From an uncultured Clostridia bacterium (GTDB lineage Bacteria; Bacillota; Clostridia; UBA1381): 64,000 nucleotides of DNA. Of this stretch, positions 1 to 8,326 are shown piece by piece. The DNA is taken from positions 1 through 64,000 of the forward strand of contig CANRJY010000001.1 in NCBI GenBank assembly GCA_947631085.1. The letters run 5' to 3'. Position 1 is the stretch's first letter. Every line of letters starts with the position of its first letter. Made by a program: the position numbers and the translations under genes. The notes under the pieces were generated by a model. It saw nothing but the letters and a program-made list of their open reading frames with translations. It ran no database searches and was not told the origin of the DNA.

Positions 1-11
1 CAGTATGTTGC

Positions 12-683
12 TTAAGATTTAATAGTTGTACCATAGCGGTGTTTTTGTACTGTCCGTTTTTTCTGGGGCTGTTCATTCTTCGCGCTCATGCCCTCCGCAG
101 CTTCCGCGTTTACTGACATACTGCAGCTCACGCGCGCGGCTCCGGCACAGCTTACGGTTATAACTCCCTCTTCTTCGGAGTCAATATTAATAAGCCTTTT
201 GCCTTTAAGCTTGGACGCGTCAAGCGCGTTCGCGCCTCTAAGACCGGTTTCCTCGTCTATTGTGAACAATGCCTCTATAGGCGGGTGGGGAATTTTGTCG
301 GAATCGAGCAGCGCAAATATATACGCTGCGGCAATTCCGTCATCGCCGCCGAGAGTCGTTCCGTCCGCCCGAAGGAAACCGTCATCAACGATAATGTCAA
401 CGCCTTCATGTTCCATATCCTTTTTGCAGTTCGGAAGCTTTTCGCAAACCATGTCAAGATGACCCTGAAGAATGACCGGAGCGCTCTGCTCATATCCGTC
501 TGTGCCGTTTTTGAAAATCATAACATTTCCGTACTCGTCCCGATATGATTTCAATCCGTGTTCGGCAGCAAAATCAAGGCAGTACTGCTCGACCTTCTCA
601 GTATTGCCCGAACCGCGCGGTATTTTCGCAAGCTCCGAGAAATAATAAAAAACTTTCTTCGGCTTCAATTCAGTAATTTGCAC
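12..683 (-). CDS. pepD: Truncated aminoacyl-histidine dipeptidase (M20, PepD-like)
   Basis: This is the N-terminal part of an M20-family Xaa-His dipeptidase, a cytoplasmic di-zinc enzyme that cleaves small peptides. The metal-site motifs are visible: QGHLDM (His75, Asp77), LGGDDG (Asp114/115) and the DEETG pair (Glu144/145). The start is a GTG with GGAGG eight bases upstream. PepD enzymes are about 480 residues, but this frame stops after 223, and from about residue 196 (near base 95) the sequence no longer resembles the family. The lid domain and the last metal ligand are therefore absent. The last ~90 bases of the window may belong to an inserted element or to a join error at the edge. Activity is unlikely as shown. 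Confidence 0.75.
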   Translation of the reverse strand: MQITELKPKKVFYYFSELAKIPRGSGNTEKVEQYCLDFAAEHGLKSYRDEYGNVMIFKNGTDGYEQSAPVILQGHLDMVCEKLPNCKKDMEHEGVDIIVDDGFLRADGTTLGGDDGIAAAYIFALLDSDKIPHPPIEALFTIDEETGLRGANALDASKLKGKRLINIDSEEEGVITVSCAGAARVSCSMSVNAEAAEGMSAKNEQPQKKRTVQKHRYGTTIKS

Positions 684-719
684 AAAAAAGACCTCCGTTC
701 TTAAAAATACTTATACTAT

Positions 720-748
720 ATTGTACCATAAAATACAGAATATGTCAA
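720..748 (-). promoter_or_regulatory. SigA-type promoter of the dipeptidase gene
   Basis: On the minus strand TTGACA (743-748) and TACAAT (720-725) are separated by exactly 17 bases, about 40 bases upstream of the GTG start. This is close to the vegetative consensus. Confidence 0.75.
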
Positions 749-781
749 TGTTTTGTATATCTAATTTTTTCTTTTCAGACA

Positions 782-820
782 AAAATATGAGACGGTTGAA
801 AAAAGGCCGTCTCATATTTT
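782..820. terminator. Hairpin with terminator form
   Basis: A 14-bp perfect stem (782-795 with 807-820) has an 11-base loop and A/T runs at its ends. It lies between the divergent dipeptidase and RHH genes, so the transcript it would end is not evident. It could insulate the two genes. Confidence 0.5.
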
Positions 821-850
821 AAATAATAATGGGGTGTTGGGCATGTGTTT

Positions 851-880
851 ATTAATATAACCTAAAGTGGTTATATTAAT
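851..880. promoter_or_regulatory. Perfect 12-bp inverted repeat, probable operator
   Basis: ATTAATATAACC (851-862) is repeated in inverse at 869-880 with a 6-base spacer. It lies 55 bases upstream of the start of a ribbon-helix-helix protein, a family that usually binds such sites. No T-run follows, so a terminator is unlikely. Autoregulation is inferred. Confidence 0.55.
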
Positions 881-934
881 ACCATTATATCATGTTTTAA
901 AATAATAGTCAAGAATAATTATAGAGGTGACATT

Positions 935-1105
935 ATGTTTAAGATAGACAATGAATTTAAGAACGCAAATGTGCCGAGAACCATTCGTTTTACGGAAAAG
1001 CTCTTCAATCAACTGAACAAATACGCCGCAAAAAATGATGTTTCTTTCAATTACTTGGTGCTTCAATGCTGTAAATATGCTATGGACAATGCGGACGATA
1101 AATAA
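935..1105 (+). CDS. Small ribbon-helix-helix (Arc/CopG-like) protein
   Basis: The 56-residue protein begins MFKIDNEFKN. It has the RHH plan: a short strand around VPRTIRFTE (residues 13-21), then two helices covering LFNQLNKYAAKND and FNYLVLQCCKYAMDNA. GAGGTGA precedes the ATG at a suitable distance. Such proteins bind DNA as dimers and often repress their own gene or act as antitoxins. No toxin-like partner lies next to it. It is monocistronic, between an upstream palindrome and a downstream bidirectional terminator. The target is unknown. Confidence 0.7.
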   Translation: MFKIDNEFKNANVPRTIRFTEKLFNQLNKYAAKNDVSFNYLVLQCCKYAMDNADDK

Positions 1106-1118
1106 AATGCACAGCAAA

Positions 1119-1146
1119 AAACAAGGACGCGTCAGCGTCCTTGTTT
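1119..1146. terminator. Bidirectional terminator between the RHH gene and hydA
   Basis: A 12-bp perfect stem (1119-1130 with 1135-1146) with a 4-base loop has A-rich and T-rich ends. It serves both convergent genes. Confidence 0.85.
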
Positions 1147-1157
1147 CTTTATAAAAA

Positions 1158-2891
1158 TCAATATTTCTGTCTTTCAACATACGAGGTATGAAGCAGATGA
1201 TGTGATTTCTCGCCGCCCGGTTCTCCGAAATACTCTTTATAAAGCATATCCATAACGGGGCTTTCGTGCGAGCGCTTCAAATCCGTCGCCGCGTCCGCAT
1301 CGTAAAGCGCCTTCGCGCGTATCGTCTTTAAATCGACGTAGTTCTTCACGCTGTCGCTCTGGCAGGGCTGACCGCCGCCGTTTATGCAGCCGCCGGGACA
1401 CGCCATGACTTCGATGAAGTGATATTCCTTCTCGCCCGATTTAACGCTTTCGAGCACCTTTCTCGCGTTTGCAAGACCTGACGCTACGGCTACCTTTACG
1501 GTAGTGCCGTTGATCGTGTACTCAGCCTCTTTAACGCCCTCGGTGCCGCGCACCTCTTTGAACTCAACGCCCTCGAAATTCGGATCGAGCTTCTTCGCCG
1601 CGGTTCTCAGAGCCGCCTCCATAACGCCGCCCGTCGCGCCGAATATAATACCCGCGCCCGAAGCGATCTCGAACGGATTGTCAAACTCTTCTTTGTCAAG
1701 CTCCGCGAACTTGATACCCGCGTTCTTTATCATGTTGCCCAACTCGCGCGTTGTGAGCGATACGTCAACATCCTGGAAATCGCCTGTTTTATTCACCTGC
1801 TCGCGTGTTACCTCGAACTTCTTCGCGGTACACGGAATTACGCTGACTACGAAAATATCCTTCGGATCGATATTGTTCTTTTCCGCGTAATACGATTTCA
1901 AAACCGCGCCGAACATAGCCTGCGGCGATTTGCAGGTCGATAAATTCGGGATAAACTCGGGATACTGATGCTCAACAAACTTGACCCAACCCGGGCAGCA
2001 GCTTGTCATCATCGGGAGCGTGCCGCCGTTCTGAACTCTGCCTATGAACTCGTTCGCTTCCTCGCATATCGTGAGGTCGGCTGTTACGTCCATATTGAAC
2101 ACCTTGTCGAATCCGAGCTGACGGATAGCCGCTACCATCTCGCCCTCAACGTTCGTGCCTATCGGCATATCAAAGCATTCGCCCAGCGTCGCCTTTATCG
2201 ACGGAGCTGTAAACGCGATAACATGCTTATCGGGATTGCCGAGCGCTTCCCAAACGTAATCCACGTTTGTCTTTTCTCTGAGCGCGCCTACAGGGCAAGC
2301 CACGATACACTGTCCGCAGCCCACGCAGGTAGTGGAATCCGCGCTCTTTTCAAACGCGCCGTCGATATGCGTCTTGTATCCTCTCGCGATAGCGCCTATC
2401 GCGCCGATGCCCTGAACCTTGCTGCAGGCTGCAACGCAGCGGCGGCAAAGTATACATTTATTGTTGTCGCGTACGAGATACGGCGATACGTCGTCGATAT
2501 CGTAGCGCGTAGCTTCGCTGCCGAAGCGGTTTTCATCGACATTATAGTCGTTTGCAAGTCTCTGAAGCTCGCAGTTCGTGCTTCTCGAGCATGACAGACA
2601 CTTTTTGTTGTGGTTTGAGAGCAGCATTTCGATCGTCATTTTACGCGACGCTCTTACCGCCGGAGAATTTGTTAAAACCTCCATGCCCTCGGCAACCGGA
2701 TATACGCATGACGCTACAAGACCCGGTCTGCCCTTTAACTCAACAACGCAAATTCTGCACGAAGCTATGCAGTTTATATCCTTTAAATAACAAAGCGTGG
2801 GAATTTCAACGTTAACTTCCTTCGCCGCCTGGAGAATGGTATAATCTTCAGGCACCGTTACGCTTTTGCCGTTAATTTTTAATGTTACCAT
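1158..2891 (-). CDS. hydA: [FeFe]-hydrogenase catalytic subunit, NAD-linked type (HydA/HymC)
   Basis: The 577-residue protein carries an N-terminal [2Fe-2S] domain (Cys34, 45, 48, 62), a His-Cys3 cluster site (His94, Cys98, 101, 107) and two [4Fe-4S] motifs (Cys146-156 and Cys189-199). The H-cluster signatures follow: TSCCPGW (296-302), PCTAKK (353-358) and MACPGGC near residue 500. It makes or oxidises H2 in the cytoplasm. As last gene of hydCBA it should form the trimeric enzyme that, in Thermotoga and Acetobacterium, couples NADH and reduced ferredoxin to H2. The bifurcating role is inferred from subunit make-up. Seventeen bases separate it from hydB. Confidence 0.95.
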   Translation of the reverse strand: MVTLKINGKSVTVPEDYTILQAAKEVNVEIPTLCYLKDINCIASCRICVVELKGRPGLVASCVYPVAEGMEVLTNSPAVRASRKMTIEMLLSNHNKKCLSCSRSTNCELQRLANDYNVDENRFGSEATRYDIDDVSPYLVRDNNKCILCRRCVAACSKVQGIGAIGAIARGYKTHIDGAFEKSADSTTCVGCGQCIVACPVGALREKTNVDYVWEALGNPDKHVIAFTAPSIKATLGECFDMPIGTNVEGEMVAAIRQLGFDKVFNMDVTADLTICEEANEFIGRVQNGGTLPMMTSCCPGWVKFVEHQYPEFIPNLSTCKSPQAMFGAVLKSYYAEKNNIDPKDIFVVSVIPCTAKKFEVTREQVNKTGDFQDVDVSLTTRELGNMIKNAGIKFAELDKEEFDNPFEIASGAGIIFGATGGVMEAALRTAAKKLDPNFEGVEFKEVRGTEGVKEAEYTINGTTVKVAVASGLANARKVLESVKSGEKEYHFIEVMACPGGCINGGGQPCQSDSVKNYVDLKTIRAKALYDADAATDLKRSHESPVMDMLYKEYFGEPGGEKSHHLLHTSYVERQKY

Positions 2892-2907
2892 GTTTACCTT
2901 CCTCCTA

Positions 2908-4794
2908 TTATTTCTTAACGATCGCGCCGAATTTACAGTTATTCATGCACATTCCGCACTTGATACACTTCTCTTTGTCAATGACATGCGGCTCCTTGAC
3001 CTTGCCGGAAATCGCGTTGACGGGGCAGTTTCTTGCGCAGAGCGTACAGCCCTTGCACTTTTCGGGAATAATCTCGAACGACGTGAGCTCCTTACATACG
3101 CCCGCCGGACACGTCTTATCCTGAACGTGAGCGATATACTCGTCCATGAAGTAACGCATTGTCGATACGACCGGATTTGACGCGGTCTGACCGAGCGCGC
3201 AAAGCGACGTTGACTTCATATAAGCGCAAAGCTCTTTGATCTTGTCAATATCCTCCATCTCGCCCTTGCCCGACGTGATTTTGTCGATAAGCTCGTACAG
3301 TCTCTTTGTACCGATACGGCACGGCGTACACTTACCGCACGACTCGTCAACGGTAAATTCGAGGAAGAACTTCGCGATATCGACCATACAGTTGTCCTCG
3401 TCCATTACGATAAGTCCGCCCGAGCCCATCATCGAGCCGAGAGCGATAAGGTTTTCGTAGTCGATAGGAACGTCTATATGCTCAGCCGGAATACATCCGC
3501 CGGAAGGTCCGCCGGTCTGCGCCGCCTTGAACTTCTTTCCGTTCGGAACGCCGCCGCCGATTTCCTCAACGATCTCGCGAAGCGTCGTACCCATCGGTAT
3601 CTCAACAAGACCAACGTTTGTGATCTTGCCGCCGAGCGCGAATACCTTCGTACCCTTCGATGTTTCCGTACCCATGCTCGCGAACCAGTCGGCTCCGCGC
3701 GTGATGATCTGCGGAATGTTCGCGTAGGTTTCAACGTTATTTAAAATTGTCGGCTGACCGAACAAGCCCTTGACTGCCGGGAACGGCGGACGAGGTCTCG
3801 GTTCTCCTCTGTGTCCCTCTATCGAGGTCATAAGCGCTGTTTCCTCGCCGCATACGAACGCGCCGGCGCCCAGGCGAAGCTCTATTCTGAAGCTGAAATC
3901 AGTGCCGAAAATGTTGTCGCCGAGAACTCCCAGCTTTTCAGCCTGGTCAATAGCGATCATAAGTCTTTGAACCGCAACCGGATACTCCGCGCGGACGTAG
4001 ATATAGCCCTGATTCGCGCCTATCGTGTAGCCCGCGATAGCCATAGCCTCCAAAACGCTGTGCGGGTCGCCCTCGAGTATACTTCTGTCCATGAACGCGC
4101 CGGGGTCGCCCTCGTCGGCGTTACAGCAAACGTATTTCTGGTCGCTTACGGAAGCCTTCGCGAACGCCCATTTGCGTCCCGTCGGAAAGCCGCCTCCTCC
4201 TCTGCCGCGAAGACCGGAATCGAGAAGCGTCTGAACAACGTCGTCAGGCGTCATTTCGGTAAGAACCTTAGCAAGCGCCTGATAACCGCCCGTCGCGATA
4301 TATTCCTCGATATCCTCGGGATCTATAACGCCGCAGTTTCTGAGCGCTACTCTTAACTGCTTCTTGTAGAAGTCGGTTTCGTCAAGCGACTTTATGCTTC
4401 CGTCGTCGCATACTGTCTGCTGATACAGAAGATGCTTAACGGGATTGCCCTTTATAAGATGCTCCTCAACGATTTCGGGAATTGTTTCCGCTTTGACCGC
4501 GCTGTAGAAGCAGCCCTCGGGATAAACTATCATGATCGGACCGAGCGCGCAAAGACCGAAGCAGCCCGTTGTTACTATTCTTACGTCGTTTTCAAGATGA
4601 TGCTTCGCGATCTCGCTTCTCAGCGCCGCCACAACGCCCTTACAGCCCGACGAGGTACAGCCCGTACCGCCGCAGACAAGCACCTGATACTTATAGCCCG
4701 ATTCGTTCGGAGTGTTGTCGTTTCTGTGGTGACGAACGGCAACGAGCTTTTCCTTTTTCTTCTTTATTTCATTTAATTCCTGAATTGTCAGCAT
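2908..4794 (-). CDS. hydB: NADH-binding flavoprotein subunit of trimeric hydrogenase (HydB/HymB, NuoF-like)
   Basis: The 628-residue protein has an N-terminal thioredoxin-like [2Fe-2S] domain (VCGGTGCTSSGC, then TGCFGLC). It is followed by the NuoF core with the glycine-rich GRGGGGFPTGRKW loop for NADH and FMN. The SLBB region and the [4Fe-4S] motif ESCGKCTPCRIG come next. Two C-terminal ferredoxin motifs (CKGCTLCARNCP and CIKCGMCMNNC) complete it. This five-part order is typical of HydB of bifurcating hydrogenases rather than complex I NuoF. It binds NAD(H) and holds the FMN thought to split electrons. It lies between hydC (14 bases upstream) and hydA. Confidence 0.95.
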   Translation of the reverse strand: MLTIQELNEIKKKKEKLVAVRHHRNDNTPNESGYKYQVLVCGGTGCTSSGCKGVVAALRSEIAKHHLENDVRIVTTGCFGLCALGPIMIVYPEGCFYSAVKAETIPEIVEEHLIKGNPVKHLLYQQTVCDDGSIKSLDETDFYKKQLRVALRNCGVIDPEDIEEYIATGGYQALAKVLTEMTPDDVVQTLLDSGLRGRGGGGFPTGRKWAFAKASVSDQKYVCCNADEGDPGAFMDRSILEGDPHSVLEAMAIAGYTIGANQGYIYVRAEYPVAVQRLMIAIDQAEKLGVLGDNIFGTDFSFRIELRLGAGAFVCGEETALMTSIEGHRGEPRPRPPFPAVKGLFGQPTILNNVETYANIPQIITRGADWFASMGTETSKGTKVFALGGKITNVGLVEIPMGTTLREIVEEIGGGVPNGKKFKAAQTGGPSGGCIPAEHIDVPIDYENLIALGSMMGSGGLIVMDEDNCMVDIAKFFLEFTVDESCGKCTPCRIGTKRLYELIDKITSGKGEMEDIDKIKELCAYMKSTSLCALGQTASNPVVSTMRYFMDEYIAHVQDKTCPAGVCKELTSFEIIPEKCKGCTLCARNCPVNAISGKVKEPHVIDKEKCIKCGMCMNNCKFGAIVKK

Positions 4795-4808
4795 ATTTAC
4801 CCCTCCTA

Positions 4809-5303
4809 TTAACCGCGATACTTAGCCAGTATGCCGTCGAGCTCGTCTACCGTAAGACGTCCGTAAACGTCGTCGTCAACAAGCATTACGGGCGCGAGAC
4901 CGCACGCTCCGATACATCTGGCTGAGTCAAGCGAGAACTTGCCGTCCGGAGTGCATTCTCCGCACTTTATGCCGAGTCTCGCCTCAAGTCCTTCCATAAT
5001 CTTATCCGCGCCTTTAACATAGCACGCCGTACCCAAGCATACGCTTATTCTGTGTTCGCCCTTGGGGTTCAGGGAAAACTGCGAATAGAATGTAGCTACG
5101 CCGTAAACCTCGCTTAAAGGCTTGTCAAGACCCTTCGCAATCATCGTCTGCACTTCGATAGGAAGATATCCGTAAATCTCCTGCGCCTTCTGCAAAGACG
5201 GCAGAAGAACGCCTTCCTCGTCCTTATGAGCGGCAATGAAAGCTGTAAGTTCCTGTTCCTGTTCCTTCGTTCCCCTAAAGGGAATAGCCGGTTCTTTGTA
5301 CAT
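4809..5303 (-). CDS. hydC: [2Fe-2S] subunit of trimeric hydrogenase (HydC/HymA, NuoE-like)
   Basis: The protein is 164 residues when started at MYKEPAIPF, where GGGAGGAG sits just before the ATG. A longer frame to 5360 exists but its upstream part looks non-coding. It is a NuoE-type thioredoxin-fold protein with the four cluster cysteines in CLGTACYVKG and CIGACGLAP. It carries electrons between the flavin subunit and the rest of the complex. It is the first gene of hydCBA. A TATAAT-like element (minus strand, 5375-5380) lies upstream, but its -35 is weak. Confidence 0.93.
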   Translation of the reverse strand: MYKEPAIPFRGTKEQEQELTAFIAAHKDEEGVLLPSLQKAQEIYGYLPIEVQTMIAKGLDKPLSEVYGVATFYSQFSLNPKGEHRISVCLGTACYVKGADKIMEGLEARLGIKCGECTPDGKFSLDSARCIGACGLAPVMLVDDDVYGRLTVDELDGILAKYRG

Positions 5304-5560
5304 AATTTCTCCTCCCTCACAATATAGAGCGGCGCGCAATTCCCCGATTGCCTTTTCCACCGCATAATTTTCTGATTATAATTGTAACACTTTTTTGCCG
5401 ATTTTCATATAGTGGAAAACTGACAAAATTTTAACAGTTTTTTTGTGGTATATATACATTTTCGATATTTATTAAATTTCAAGCCGGAATTTCATCCGAA
5501 CAGTATTGATTATACTATACTCTCCGCGCGATTTCAACGCATAATTTGAGGTAAAAAAGG

Positions 5561-5590
5561 AAAACGGACGAACAAAATTCGCCCGTTTGT
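5561..5590 (-). terminator. Terminator after the esterase gene
   Basis: An inverted repeat (AACGG.CGAA with TTCG.CCGTT, one mismatch) lies directly downstream of the stop at 5596 and is flanked by A/T runs. The rest of 5304-5560 is AT-rich upstream DNA of hydC with no ORF of note. Confidence 0.6.
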
Positions 5591-5595
5591 TTATT

Positions 5596-6438
5596 TTATT
5601 TATACCCAATCCGCTTCAGCCAATTATCCAAAAGTCCCGTCCACTGATGGACGCAGGGATTATCCTCGGCAAGTCCCAGTCCGTGCGAGCCTATCGGGAA
5701 CAGGTGCATTTCGTACGGCACCTGTACCTTGCTGAGCGCGTCGGCATACAAAAGCGAGTTCTCAACCGGCACCGCCTGGTCGGACGAGGTGTGCCATATA
5801 AACGCCTGAGGGGTGTCCTTAGTAACGTGCTTGTACAGCGACATAAACTCCTTATCCGCGTGAAGCGCCCTCTCGCCTATTAAATTCTGACGCGAGCCGT
5901 CGTGGCGGTATTCGAACATATCTATTACGGGATAGCAGAGAATTGACGCGTTCGGACGGCAGTCCTCGTAATCTATTTCGTCGGTCGGCTCGTAAAACTT
6001 CTTATCGTAATGCACCGACAACGTACCCGCGAGATGTCCGCCGGCGCTGAAGCCCATCACGGCGATTTTGTCCTTATCTATGCCGTATTTTTCCGCGTTA
6101 TGGCGCACAAACCGAATAGCTCTCTGCGCGTCGCAGATCTCAGCCGGATGCGAGTACGGCGCGATGCGGTAGTCAACCACAAACGCGGTCATGCCGATAG
6201 ACTGCAGCCACTTCGCGGTAACACTGCCCTCATGGTCGGCGCGCATACCGTAGCCGCCGCCGGGGAACACGATAACCGCGCCCTTCGAATTTGCCGGATA
6301 TTCGGTAATTTGCGGCATGAAATCAGGTCCGTCGTTTAAAACATACATAGGGCGGACGTTTCCGTTTTCACCGATAATAATACTGTTAAATTCCTCCTCG
6401 CTCATAGCGTAGGGCATTGTTTTATTCCATAGGTTCAT
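5596..6438 (-). CDS. Alpha/beta hydrolase, acetyl-esterase/lipase type
   Basis: The 280-residue protein has the esterase oxyanion stretch PGGGYGMRADHEG, the nucleophile elbow GFSAGGH, an Asp in SSDQAVP and a His in GSHGLGL. This is the fold of acetyl-xylan and carbohydrate ester hydrolases (BD-FAE group). No signal peptide is seen, so it is likely cytoplasmic. The start MNLWNK was chosen because AAAGGAGAAA precedes it; a longer frame begins at 6468. The start overlaps the 3' end of aspS by 17 bases, so the two are probably co-translated. Substrate unknown; deacetylation of imported sugars is a guess. Confidence 0.8.
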   Translation of the reverse strand: MNLWNKTMPYAMSEEEFNSIIIGENGNVRPMYVLNDGPDFMPQITEYPANSKGAVIVFPGGGYGMRADHEGSVTAKWLQSIGMTAFVVDYRIAPYSHPAEICDAQRAIRFVRHNAEKYGIDKDKIAVMGFSAGGHLAGTLSVHYDKKFYEPTDEIDYEDCRPNASILCYPVIDMFEYRHDGSRQNLIGERALHADKEFMSLYKHVTKDTPQAFIWHTSSDQAVPVENSLLYADALSKVQVPYEMHLFPIGSHGLGLAEDNPCVHQWTGLLDNWLKRIGYK

Positions 6439-8215
6439 TGTTTTTCTCCTTTTCCTCCACAACCGCAATCGCCAATTCCTTCATTTGCGCTTCGTCCACC
6501 GTTCCGGGCGCGCCGGACATCAGCTCGGACGCGTTTTGTACCTTCGGGAACGCCGTTACGTCTCTTAAGCTGTCCGTTCCGCACATCAGCATCGCAAGTC
6601 TGTCAAGACCTATTCCCATTCCGCCGTGCGGAGCCGCGCCGTATTTGTACGCCTCTACAAGGAAGCCGAATTTCGCCTCTATTTCCTCGTCGGTAAGCCC
6701 GAGCGCCTTGAACATTTTTTCCTGTAGCTCCGCGTTTGTGATACGGATAGAACCGCTTGAAAGCTCCGTGCCGTTTAATACGAGGTCGTACGCCTTCGCG
6801 GTCACTTTTCCCGGGTCGCTGTCGAGATACTGTATGCACTCGTCCATAGGCATTGTGAACGGGTGGTGCATCGCGATCCATGAATTGGTTTCGTCGTCGT
6901 ACTCGAAGAACGGGAACTCCGTTATCCAAAGGAAATTCCAGCCGTCGGGGATCATATCGAGTTGCTTCGCCACCTTTAATCTGAGCGCTCCGAGCACCGG
7001 CAGCGTCACCTTGTTCTTGTCTGCGACAAACAGCACAACGTCGCCCTTCTCCGCTCCGACGCGGTTTATTATCGCGTCAAGCTCGCCCTCCGCCAAGAAC
7101 TTTGCGAAGCCGCACGAGGGCGCGTCGTCTACCCAGCGGATAAACGCGAGTCCCTTCGCGCCTATACCTCTGACGTATTCGGTCAGCTTGTCAATTTCCT
7201 TGCGCGTGAGCTTCGACGCGGCGTTCTTCGCGACTATCGCTCTTACCGAGCCGCCGCTCTCTATTGCCGACGAGAATACTCCGAAGCCGCTGTTTTTAAC
7301 GAGATCCGACAAATCGCAGATCTCCATGCCGAAACGCGTGTCGGGCTTGTCCGAGCCGTAGCGCTCCATCGCTTCTTTATATGTGAGCCTCGGGAGCGGC
7401 GTGGGCAGGTCAATTCCCATTACCTCGCCGAACAGGCGCGAAATAAGTCCCTCTATCATTTCGAGAATATCGTCCACGTCAACGAACGACATTTCCAAAT
7501 CTATCTGCGTAAACTCCGGCTGTCTGTCCGCTCTTAAATCCTCGTCGCGGAAGCAACGCGCGAGCTGGATATAGCGGTCAAAGCCCGCGATCATAAGTAA
7601 CTGCTTGTAAATTTGCGGCGACTGCGGCAGAGCGTAGAATTTGCCGTGATGTATACGCGACGGCACAACGTAGTCGCGCGCGCCCTCGGGCGTGGATTTT
7701 ATCATCATCGGCGTTTCTATCTCAATAAAGCCGTTTTCATAGAAATAATCTCTCGCCACTTTCGCTATCTTGCCGCGTACCGCGAGGTTTTTCTGCAATA
7801 CCGAGCGGCGAAGGTCGAGGTAGCGGTATTTTAATCGAAGCTCCTCGTTTACGTTCGTGTTGTCGGTAATCTCAAACGGCGGAGTCTGCGCCTTTGCGAG
7901 TATGCGCAGATCGTCCACATAAATCTCTATATTTCCCGTCTTAATAGCGGTATTTTTGCTTTCTCTCTCACGCACCTCGCCCTTAGCCATCAGCACATAC
8001 TCGGCATGGCATGACGCGGCCTTTTCGAAAACGTCCCGCGCGGTTGCGTCGTTAAACGCGAGCTGTACTATTCCCGTGCGGTCACGAAGGTCTATAAAGA
8101 TAAGGTTTCCCATATCCCTGACCTTCTGCACATACCCGCCGACAACGACGGTAGAGCCTATTTCCGAAACGTCGCCGCAATAATGGGTGCGTTTTAATCC
8201 CTGCATTGTGTCCAT
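6422..8215 (-). CDS. aspS: Aspartyl-tRNA synthetase
   Basis: The 597 residues match the bacterial class IIb enzyme. An N-terminal OB fold (with GTVVQ-like strands and DLRDRTGIVQ) binds the anticodon. Class II motif 2 is FRDEDLRADRQPEFTQ, and motif 3 is GMGIGLDRLAML near the C-terminus. The bacterial GAD insertion lies between them (about 280-420). It charges tRNA-Asp in the cytosol. GGAGGAGATT precedes the start. Whether it is discriminating or also charges tRNA-Asn cannot be read here. Confidence 0.96.
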   Translation of the reverse strand: MDTMQGLKRTHYCGDVSEIGSTVVVGGYVQKVRDMGNLIFIDLRDRTGIVQLAFNDATARDVFEKAASCHAEYVLMAKGEVRERESKNTAIKTGNIEIYVDDLRILAKAQTPPFEITDNTNVNEELRLKYRYLDLRRSVLQKNLAVRGKIAKVARDYFYENGFIEIETPMMIKSTPEGARDYVVPSRIHHGKFYALPQSPQIYKQLLMIAGFDRYIQLARCFRDEDLRADRQPEFTQIDLEMSFVDVDDILEMIEGLISRLFGEVMGIDLPTPLPRLTYKEAMERYGSDKPDTRFGMEICDLSDLVKNSGFGVFSSAIESGGSVRAIVAKNAASKLTRKEIDKLTEYVRGIGAKGLAFIRWVDDAPSCGFAKFLAEGELDAIINRVGAEKGDVVLFVADKNKVTLPVLGALRLKVAKQLDMIPDGWNFLWITEFPFFEYDDETNSWIAMHHPFTMPMDECIQYLDSDPGKVTAKAYDLVLNGTELSSGSIRITNAELQEKMFKALGLTDEEIEAKFGFLVEAYKYGAAPHGGMGIGLDRLAMLMCGTDSLRDVTAFPKVQNASELMSGAPGTVDEAQMKELAIAVVEEKEKNNEPME

Positions 8216-8247
8216 AAATAATCTCCTCCAAATGTAATTCTGTATAT

Positions 8248-8276
8248 ATTTTACATTTATCTTGCCGCTATGTCAA
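8248..8276 (-). promoter_or_regulatory. SigA-type promoter of aspS
   Basis: TTGACA (8271-8276) and TAAAAT (8248-8253), read on the minus strand, are 17 bases apart. The leader is only about 30 bases, so no T-box fits. Confidence 0.75.
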
Positions 8277-8292
8277 GTCTTTAACAATAAAA

Positions 8293-8316
8293 AAGCCGCG
8301 GAACATACCGCGGCTT
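8293..8316 (-). terminator. Terminator of the rubrerythrin gene
   Basis: A 9-bp GC-rich stem (8293-8301 with 8308-8316) is followed on the minus strand by a run of T. Confidence 0.85.
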
Positions 8317-8326
8317 AAAAACCTTA

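Noticed and set aside
890-1180. A 96-residue minus-strand frame across 890-1180
   Set aside because: It runs antisense through the RHH gene and through the bidirectional terminator.
6417-7361. A 314-residue plus-strand open frame opposite aspS
   Set aside because: It lies wholly antisense to a full-length aspartyl-tRNA synthetase and is Ser/Pro-rich without domain sense, as expected of a mirror frame.
8216-8247. A T-box leader for aspS
   Set aside because: The promoter lies so close to the gene that the leader is only about 30 bases.
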